DNA of 20,534 nt from a bacterium (GTDB taxonomy: Bacteria; Spirochaetota; UBA4802; UBA5550): assembly GCA_024224995.1 (NCBI GenBank), contig JAAENB010000341.1:1-20534 (forward strand), written 5' to 3'. Positions within the stretch are counted from its first letter, which is position 1; the number at the start of each line of letters is the position of its first letter. This document shows, one piece after another, positions 7,640 to 12,734 of this stretch. A model generated the notes under the pieces. The model made no database searches. It had not been told where the DNA came from and saw nothing but the letters and a program-made list of their open reading frames with translations. Made by a program: the position numbers and the translations under genes.

Positions 7640-8293
7640 TTAGTTACGGGACGGAAAGGTTCCCTGAAGAGATATACAGCAATTCATAACCAGGTAAGGA
7701 AGCATGTTCTCATGAGTATGCCCCCCGCCGGCGCTGTCAATATTGACCGAATCAATAGTTGTATTGATAGTGGGGGAAACAGGGCTCATGTCCACAGTAA
7801 CATTAACGAGTCCGGCATGCATTGTATTATTTTCACTGCCAATCTCATCGGCGTAAATCTCAGCATCGGAGTTGGAACCCCATACCCTGAGCGAGGCCCC
7901 GGTTTCCCCGGAATTGTTACTATTACAACTCACCACGGTATTGGTGTTCGGTGTACCCTGGAGTGGTCCTCCTGTAGAGCTTGCATGAATAGCAGCCTCG
8001 TGGTTATGCGCAGGAAGAGTATAATTATTAAGATAAGAATATTCACTTCCGCCATATTGCCCAATCATCCGGTTAGAAAGCCCGGGGCCCTGTCCGGTAC
8101 CTATAGGCATGCGGCCTCTGAGATCGGGAAGCCCGAATGTAGTTCTGCCGTCACCACCGAATCCAGTGCCCAGAAGAGAAAAAAGCGCTGTATTCTCGCC
8201 TACCTGCATGATCTGCCCATCGCACGATGCCCACTCCCAGGGAGCGTAGTAGCATCCGAATTGTTTGATTTGTGAGACATAAGGTTCTCCCAT
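7640..8293 (-). CDS. Phage tail collar domain protein (MdpB-like), copy 1
   Basis: The 217-residue protein has an N-terminal collar domain: QIKQFGCYYAPWEWASCDGQ, then ALFSLLGTGFGGDGRTTFGLP and LRGRMPIGTGQGPGLS. The C-terminal end is HENMLPYLVMNCCISLQGTF-PSRN. LPAHNHEAAIHAS matches the His-rich stretch of copy 2, and ENNTMHAGLVNVTVDMSPV is nearly the same in both. The Shine-Dalgarno site is very strong (AAGGAGG). The protein has no signal peptide, so if it reaches the surface it needs a tail-like or other non-Sec route, or acts in the cytoplasm. It begins the duplicated collar-methyltransferase module and starts 47 bp after the lipoprotein gene. Confidence 0.9.
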   Translation of the reverse strand: MGEPYVSQIKQFGCYYAPWEWASCDGQIMQVGENTALFSLLGTGFGGDGRTTFGLPDLRGRMPIGTGQGPGLSNRMIGQYGGSEYSYLNNYTLPAHNHEAAIHASSTGGPLQGTPNTNTVVSCNSNNSGETGASLRVWGSNSDAEIYADEIGSENNTMHAGLVNVTVDMSPVSPTINTTIDSVNIDSAGGGHTHENMLPYLVMNCCISLQGTFPSRN

Positions 8294-8340
8294 AAATCCT
8301 CCTTTATAAATTTTTATTTATTTATAAGCACGCACCGCGC

Positions 8341-9852
8341 TTAATCAAGTATCTTAAACGTTCCTTTGTCGCCATCCGTATCATCTTCATAGGCTATCAA
8401 TGCTTTCCCCCCGGACAGGCATGTTGCTGAGGGAGTCTTTGTCACATTAGTACCTGAAAATACAGTTTCTGTTTTCACCAGGCTTCCCGATGAACTTATG
8501 ATAACATAACTGCCGTAATCGGAAGAAGTCCCGTCTCTATAGGCAATCAACACATTACCGCTTTTGAGAGTTGTAGCTGATACATCACTGACATCTCCCC
8601 CGGAATCAAACTGTGTGGGAGATACTACCACTTCCCCTGATGTATTATAGACTGTAATTTCTCCAATATCAGAAGCGTTAGTGTCATTTTCATAAGCTAT
8701 CATCATATTACCGTTTTGCAGAGGTGTAAGGGAAGGATTCTGAACTATGTTATCACCAGAAAAGGAAGTTTCACCCACAACGGAATTTCCTGATGAATCA
8801 AGGATCACGAATTTACCTTTGCTTCCATCATCATCATCCTGAAACGCGATCATCACATAGCCGTTTGAAAAAGTTGCCGCTGAAATTTGTTCAATTCCGC
8901 TGCTGTTTGTGCCGCTGTCAAATCGAGTTGGGCTCTTCACAATGCCTCCGCTTGCGTTATAAATAACAAAATATCCCGGGTCTCCGGTTGTGTCGTTATC
9001 TTCGTACGCGATTAGAACATTGCCGTTTTGCAGCGCAGCGGCAGAGAGATACCGGATACCCTGGCCGGCGGAAAATTCGGTCTCGCTTACTGCGGCAGTT
9101 CCCGAAGAGTCGACCATGACAAATTTACCTTTATTGCTGTCGCCCGCATCATTGTACGCGATCAGCACATTGCCGCCAGAAAGTTGTACGGCAGTTGAAT
9201 AGCCAATATCACTTGCTTCAAATTGAGTCTCTGTTTTTACCACTGTACCGGAAGCGTCATAGATCACGAATTTCCCGCAATTATTCTGATTGTCTTCGTA
9301 CGCGATTAAAACATTTCCGTTAGACAGTGCCACTGCGGCGGGTTTTTCTATACCACTGGTGGGGTAATCAGCGAATTCAACTTCCGAACCCAGGATATAC
9401 TGCAGGGCCGTTCCCTGTGACAGGGTGGTGTAGATTGCCTTTAGTTCTGCCTCGTCCCTTACGAGCACCGCAAAGTAGTATACAGTCGCACTGGTAAGAC
9501 CGGTTACGGGAATGGTGTTTATATCGGTAGTCCAGTCCTGCAATACCGTTCTTCCCCCACCCGTTGTTTCAGCATCCGCTGCAGTGCTGATGTTATCGGA
9601 AGTGGAGTATACCACTTTGTATTCCAGAAGCCCGTCCGCTGTCGCGGTATCGCTTGCCTTAGTCCAATTAAGGGTCATGGATGTTGTAGTCACATTAGTT
9701 GCGGTAACAGTCCCGGTTGTGGGAGCCGTATTGTCATTGCCTCCTCCCTCGTCTTCACCTCCGCATCCGGTAAAAACAAATGCAGTGAAAATAGATAGAA
9801 AAAAACATTGAATGAATAAAAAGAACCTGGTGTTTGCTTTTTTGTTAAACAT
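8341..9852 (-). CDS. Lipoprotein with fibronectin III domain and seven-bladed beta-propeller
   Basis: The 503-residue protein has a signal peptide with lipobox FTGC (Cys30), then a Gly/Asp/Glu-rich linker. A fibronectin type III domain covers about 43-148. Seven repeats of about 50 residues follow (about 155-503), each with a core like GNVLIAYEDN...GKFVIYDASG. The protein ends right after a strand of the seventh repeat (KGTFKILD), and an unpaired strand (GSEVEFADY) precedes the first, as expected for a propeller closed by a Velcro strand. It is probably a surface or periplasmic binding protein with no enzyme motif seen. GAGGAG lies 4 bases before the ATG. No terminator separates it from the collar gene 47 bp downstream, so it likely heads the operon. 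Confidence 0.88.
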   Translation of the reverse strand: MFNKKANTRFFLFIQCFFLSIFTAFVFTGCGGEDEGGGNDNTAPTTGTVTATNVTTTSMTLNWTKASDTATADGLLEYKVVYSTSDNISTAADAETTGGGRTVLQDWTTDINTIPVTGLTSATVYYFAVLVRDEAELKAIYTTLSQGTALQYILGSEVEFADYPTSGIEKPAAVALSNGNVLIAYEDNQNNCGKFVIYDASGTVVKTETQFEASDIGYSTAVQLSGGNVLIAYNDAGDSNKGKFVMVDSSGTAAVSETEFSAGQGIRYLSAAALQNGNVLIAYEDNDTTGDPGYFVIYNASGGIVKSPTRFDSGTNSSGIEQISAATFSNGYVMIAFQDDDDGSKGKFVILDSSGNSVVGETSFSGDNIVQNPSLTPLQNGNMMIAYENDTNASDIGEITVYNTSGEVVVSPTQFDSGGDVSDVSATTLKSGNVLIAYRDGTSSDYGSYVIISSSGSLVKTETVFSGTNVTKTPSATCLSGGKALIAYEDDTDGDKGTFKILD

Positions 9853-9959
9853 ATTCTCCTCTCTGTTTAGAAATTAGTTGTTGGTATTCCAATAATCATC
9901 TTTTTTGTATTTTTCTAATAATAACTGCCCAGGATACTATATGGTGCAGTGTTATAGTA

Positions 9960-9988
9960 CTAATAATAAAATTTTTGGCTCCAGTCAA
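9960..9988 (-). promoter_or_regulatory. Candidate sigma-70 promoter of the leftward operon
   Basis: On the reverse strand TTGACT (9983-9988) is followed after 17 bases by TATTAG (9960-9965). It lies 108 bp upstream of the lipoprotein start codon. The match is 5/6 and 4/6 to consensus in an AT-rich stretch, so chance is possible. Confidence 0.4.
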
Positions 9989-10034
9989 TTATTAATGAGA
10001 AATTTTATTTTTTTTGTGCGGCTATAAATGGGCA

Positions 10035-10071
10035 GGGAATGAGCGCGACTTCTGCGGGAATAAGCGCGAAC
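10035..10071. promoter_or_regulatory. Direct repeat GGGAATRAGCGCGA, 21-bp period
   Basis: GGGAATGAGCGCGAC (10035-10049) and GGGAATAAGCGCGAAC (10056-10071) are in direct repeat with a 21-bp period, two helical turns. They are GC-rich islands in AT-rich DNA, upstream of both divergent genes. This fits tandem binding sites for a regulator, but no protein is assigned. Confidence 0.5.
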
Positions 10072-10105
10072 TTAATTTTTTAATAAGAGCAGTAAAAATT
10101 ATTCC

Positions 10106-10149
10106 TTCGGGATCATGATCCCGAAACAATAAAAACTTTCGGGATCATG
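10106..10149. promoter_or_regulatory. Three alternating TTCGGGATCATG half-sites (operator or switching hairpin)
   Basis: TTCGGGATCATGATCCCGAA (10106-10125) is a perfect 20-bp palindrome. The same 12-base half-site recurs at 10138-10149. The right half of the palindrome can therefore pair either with its left half or, as a 13-bp stem with a 10-base loop (10114-10149), with the third copy. The centre lies about 120 bp before the small secreted protein start. It may be an operator or a leader-RNA switch; the sequence alone does not decide. Confidence 0.6.
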
Positions 10150-10258
10150 TTTCACGATGACGATCCTCCTTTTTTTGGGTATTTTTCAGGTATCAAACCA
10201 GAAGGGGTGTGTCTCTTACTGGAAATTTAAAATACTAATTATAAAAGGAGTAAGTTTT

Positions 10259-10624
10259 ATGAGTCTTGTGAAAAAAAGTATGTTTATGATGATGTTAGCA
10301 TTGCTTGTTTTTGGTTCTTCAGTTGCCATGGCAGGGGAAATTCGGGTTGATCTACGAAATGACGACGCAGTAAGTGCCGGCGCAATGTGGAAAATTAATA
10401 TTTATGATAGAGATACTGGCGCGTTTGTTGCCGCTTCATCATGGAAATATGATGGTGAGATCGTTGATTTAGACGTTATGATACCCGGACCATACAATTG
10501 GGGCTACCGTGTGGAATTAAAGTGTAGAAATATAGAAGGTTACTACACTCCTACACCAAGGGGATTTTATACTCCTCTCTGGGACGGTTTGTTAGACACT
10601 GATATGTACTATCAAAAGAGGTAG
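10259..10624 (+). CDS. Small secreted protein of unknown function
   Basis: The protein has 121 residues. The start at 10259 is chosen over an in-frame ATG at 10157 because AAAAGGAG lies 8 bases before it and a signal peptide begins there: MSLVKKS, a hydrophobic core and a cleavage site VAMA-GE after residue 25. The mature part is about 96 residues, rich in aromatic residues and Asp (IRVDLRNDDAV, WKINIYDRDTG, SSWKYDGEIVDL), with one Cys. It looks like a small beta-rich domain that is exported to the periplasm or outside. I do not recognise the family. It is monocistronic: divergent from the lipoprotein operon and followed by a bidirectional terminator. Confidence 0.8.
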   Translation: MSLVKKSMFMMMLALLVFGSSVAMAGEIRVDLRNDDAVSAGAMWKINIYDRDTGAFVAASSWKYDGEIVDLDVMIPGPYNWGYRVELKCRNIEGYYTPTPRGFYTPLWDGLLDTDMYYQKR

Positions 10625-10639
10625 TAACAGAAGTATCAG

Positions 10640-10676
10640 TTAACCGGACGCGTTCACGCGTCCGGTTAATATCTCT
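10640..10676. terminator. Bidirectional terminator between convergent genes
   Basis: A perfect 13-bp stem, TTAACCGGACGCG and CGCGTCCGGTTAA, with a TTCA tetraloop lies 15 bp after the small secreted protein stop and 13 bp from the end of the convergent lipoprotein gene. A short T-rich tail follows on the plus strand. Confidence 0.85.
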
Positions 10677-10682
10677 TTAAAA

Positions 10683-11999
10683 TTAATTTCTTAGCGCTTC
10701 AATAACCAGCTCCGTTTGAGCGGAATAAATCTTATCTTTTTTCTCCCATTGCCAATCAGAAAAATTAAACCCTATAGTCCGGTATTTATCTTCACAGCTT
10801 CCCCTGATATCATCAGGAACAACCAGGTTTCCTCTACCTTTGAACGACCATCTCATTGCGTCGGAATCAATATTAATGCCATGCAGTTTCCAGAGAGTAT
10901 ATGGAATTTTTGTGCAATAGGTCCACTTTGCTGTTAGGTCGTGGCTTGTGTCCCCAATATTCAATCCTTCCCAGACGGGGCAGAAATAGCGGGTATCCGT
11001 ATCATAAAACATTTTTTTCCCCAGGTTCATAACAGACTCCCTGGTTTCTTCAGAAGTATTTTTGACGCGCAGCACCACAAATCCTGTTGAATGGGTATAG
11101 GAGCCCAGAGTCGCGTAATTCGCATAACCCGGTTTATCCGAGGCAAACTTTCCCTCAGCAGGATAGCCCATAATCGCTCCGGGATCGGAACTTAAAACAG
11201 ACAGGGACCACTCATCCATCCCTTCGGCAAGCCATTTCTTTTTATCGAATATACCGCCGTGAGACCAGTACCCGTTCACATCGGACGTAATGGTTGGATA
11301 CTTAACAAGGATAATATCCCCATGTTCCAACTGGCTGCCGTCGAAACCTTCAACCACGGGGTCATCAAAAAAACTATCGCCGCCATCACCAAAAATGCCG
11401 CGGCCCCTTTTCGTATGGGCAGGCACGGGCATACGAGCCTTAATAGAATCAATATCCAAAGAGACAGTAAGCTTCTCTGCCAGAACAGTTAATTCATCAA
11501 AACGATAATTATCGACCAAAAAATTAGCCAGTTCATAAGCGAATACAAATGTCAGATCATTGACACTTATATCATCTTCGCTAAAACCGGCAAGATCATG
11601 AACGGTATCGGCATCAATTGGTAAATCGTTAAATGCCTTTCGAAGCTCATCATGAATTGAATTTTTTGTGTCCGTAAAATCGAGCTCTTGAGCGGTTATT
11701 GTACTGTCCAAAACGCTTTCGGCGATTCTAACCGAAATATTCGACAGGCTTAAGATCTCGTTCTTTTTCTCTTCGGAAATTTCTCCCAGGCATTGATGAA
11801 AAGCCCGGGCAACCTCTTTTTTCTCCCTGGTGCTTTCATCGGAACTGTTAAAGTCAAAATTCAGTAATTCATCTACACTGTAAGTTTGAACTTTACTGGA
11901 AATTTCCAGCTCTTCTTTTTTATCACTGTCAGTAATCTGGCAGTTCATAAAAAAAAACGCACAAATACAAATTAAAAAAATATTTAGTAGTGATTTCAT
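10683..11999 (-). CDS. Lipoprotein with permuted NlpC/P60 (YiiX/C92-like) papain fold, copy 1
   Basis: The protein has 438 residues. The start at 11999 has GGAGGG a few bases upstream and gives a proper lipoprotein signal (lipobox FFMNC, Cys20); an ATG 20 codons earlier lacks both. Residues 25-215 are a helical, acidic region without known motifs. Residues 225-438 resemble the permuted NlpC/P60 hydrolases of the YiiX/DUF830 type: EHGDIILVKYP, then the His motif YWSHGGIF (His247), and later the Cys motif WTYCTKIPYTLWKLHGI (Cys362). The His-before-Cys order is the mark of the permuted group. Such enzymes cleave or transfer amide or ester bonds in peptidoglycan peptides or lipids. Its close paralogue at 15597-16922 keeps both residues. 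It is anchored in the envelope and faces the periplasm or surface. Confidence 0.82.
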   Translation of the reverse strand: MKSLLNIFLICICAFFFMNCQITDSDKKEELEISSKVQTYSVDELLNFDFNSSDESTREKKEVARAFHQCLGEISEEKKNEILSLSNISVRIAESVLDSTITAQELDFTDTKNSIHDELRKAFNDLPIDADTVHDLAGFSEDDISVNDLTFVFAYELANFLVDNYRFDELTVLAEKLTVSLDIDSIKARMPVPAHTKRGRGIFGDGGDSFFDDPVVEGFDGSQLEHGDIILVKYPTITSDVNGYWSHGGIFDKKKWLAEGMDEWSLSVLSSDPGAIMGYPAEGKFASDKPGYANYATLGSYTHSTGFVVLRVKNTSEETRESVMNLGKKMFYDTDTRYFCPVWEGLNIGDTSHDLTAKWTYCTKIPYTLWKLHGINIDSDAMRWSFKGRGNLVVPDDIRGSCEDKYRTIGFNFSDWQWEKKDKIYSAQTELVIEALRN

Positions 12000-12181
12000 C
12001 ACTTCCCTCCGTTTTTGTTTGAGACAACAATATGTGAACATAAAAAAATAACCGGACATTTATATTTTTATAGTCATGTGCTGTTCTCAAGTTTAACCAA
12101 TAACGGCATAAAGGAGTGAAAGGGTAAAAATAGTCAAGATTTTTTTAAAAATAATTTGTGATGATTCAGCTAAAAGATATT

Positions 12182-12204
12182 CGGGCAGGCTATCTGCCTG
12201 CCCG
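12182..12204. terminator. Hairpin after the gene relic
   Basis: CGGGCAGGC and GCCTGCCCG form a perfect 9-bp stem around TATCT. It lies just downstream, on the minus strand, of the relic stop codon, and ATATCTTTT follows on that strand. It could be the old terminator of the lost gene and may still end transcripts from the kinase gene. Confidence 0.5.
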
Positions 12205-12218
12205 GGTAGAATCTATAT

Positions 12219-12341
12219 TTACAGCGTGGGAGGCGGATTATCATCCAGGTATGGATACCCGTTATTGATAAGGCCGTCACTTGAGTCTGTGTCAATGTTC
12301 CAGATGTAATCCGTGCCATTAACATCTTCGTCACTTTTTGT
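12219..12341 (-). pseudogene. 3' relic of a secreted protein gene
   Basis: On the minus strand a 40-codon frame without a usable start reads TKSDEDVNGTDYIWNIDTDS and then a stretch ending NNGYPYL, followed by a short Pro-rich tail and a TAA at 12219-12221. The IWNID...GYPYL ending is typical of the C-terminus of GLUG-type secreted repeat proteins. A TGA at 12342-12344 closes the frame upstream, while an AGGGGG and ATG just before it run out of frame after four codons. I read it as the end of a deleted or frameshifted gene. Confidence 0.45.
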
Positions 12342-12412
12342 TCATTATTTCCCCCTATAAGAATACTCTCAAGAAACTAAATCCAGAACCGGGGCTTCCT
12401 TCATCATAACGA

Positions 12413-12524
12413 GGGGTTAAAACCCCGGGCTAAAATTGACTCATTTTCAAAAACTTTTGCGCTCCTTCCGGAATCTCCATAACCCTGGCCGGAAACCAGC
12501 CAGTAAAGGCGTTGCACTGCAACG
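12413..12524. repeat. Palindromic intergenic repeat elements
   Basis: GGGGTTAAAACCCC (12413-12426) and CGTTGCACTGCAACG (12510-12524, followed by TCTCT) are the kind of short palindromes scattered between genes in many bacteria. The second looks like a degraded copy of a larger AGAGACGTTGCA inverted repeat, because only its right arm keeps the TGCAACGTCTCT form. No transposase is nearby. Confidence 0.45.
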
Positions 12525-12734
12525 TCTCTCAGAACCAAACCTTTGCCCGGAGCATCTTCGCAAAATAGACCCCGGTATCAACACAGTTTCTTCCGTATTT
12601 TTCCCGGCCATCCGGTGTCTGAGTGGAGCCGAAGACCCGGGTCCGCACTCTCGTATAATATTATAATATAATATTATTATAAAGCTATGGCAATGCGGGG
12701 GAACAGACTCGTCGTCTGCTGGAATGAACGTGAA

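Larger units (their letters stand above)
9853..10258. other. Divergent intergenic control region
   Basis: About 400 bp without a convincing gene lie between the divergent lipoprotein operon and the small secreted protein gene. The region is AT-rich with homopolymer runs. It holds a promoter-like site for the leftward operon (9960-9988), a 21-bp-spaced direct repeat (10035-10071) and a triad of TTCGGGATCATG half-sites (10106-10149), each listed separately. Confidence 0.7.
12060..12734. other. Repeat-rich intergenic region
   Basis: These 675 bp separate the kinase-LytTR gene from the first papain-like lipoprotein gene. They hold a block shared with the other lipoprotein upstream region (12109-12124), a 9-bp-stem hairpin (12182-12204), a gene relic (12219-12341), GGGGTTAAAACCCC (12413-12426), CGTTGCACTGCAACG (12510-12524) and an AT palindrome run near 12652-12680. 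The 76-codon plus-strand frame at 12436-12666 lies in this repeat material and is not called a gene. Confidence 0.65.

Noticed and set aside
7358..8275. 305-codon plus-strand frame opposite the collar and methyltransferase genes
   Set aside because: It is antisense to two well-supported genes and its translation has no domain-like pattern; it is a shadow frame.
3789..8293. Prophage remnant because of the tail collar domains
   Set aside because: No capsid, portal, tail tube, integrase or lysis genes are seen; collar-domain proteins are also common as stand-alone bacterial genes.
10157..10258. Longer start for the small secreted protein
   Set aside because: The ATG at 10259 has a good ribosome site and begins a typical signal peptide; the extension has neither.
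12000..12059. Upstream ATG for lipoprotein copy 1
   Set aside because: The extra 20 residues break the lipoprotein signal, and GGAGGG supports the ATG at 11999.
12436..12666. 76-codon plus-strand gene
   Set aside because: It lies across palindromic repeat material, lacks a ribosome site and has low-complexity, basic, Pro-rich content typical of chance frames.
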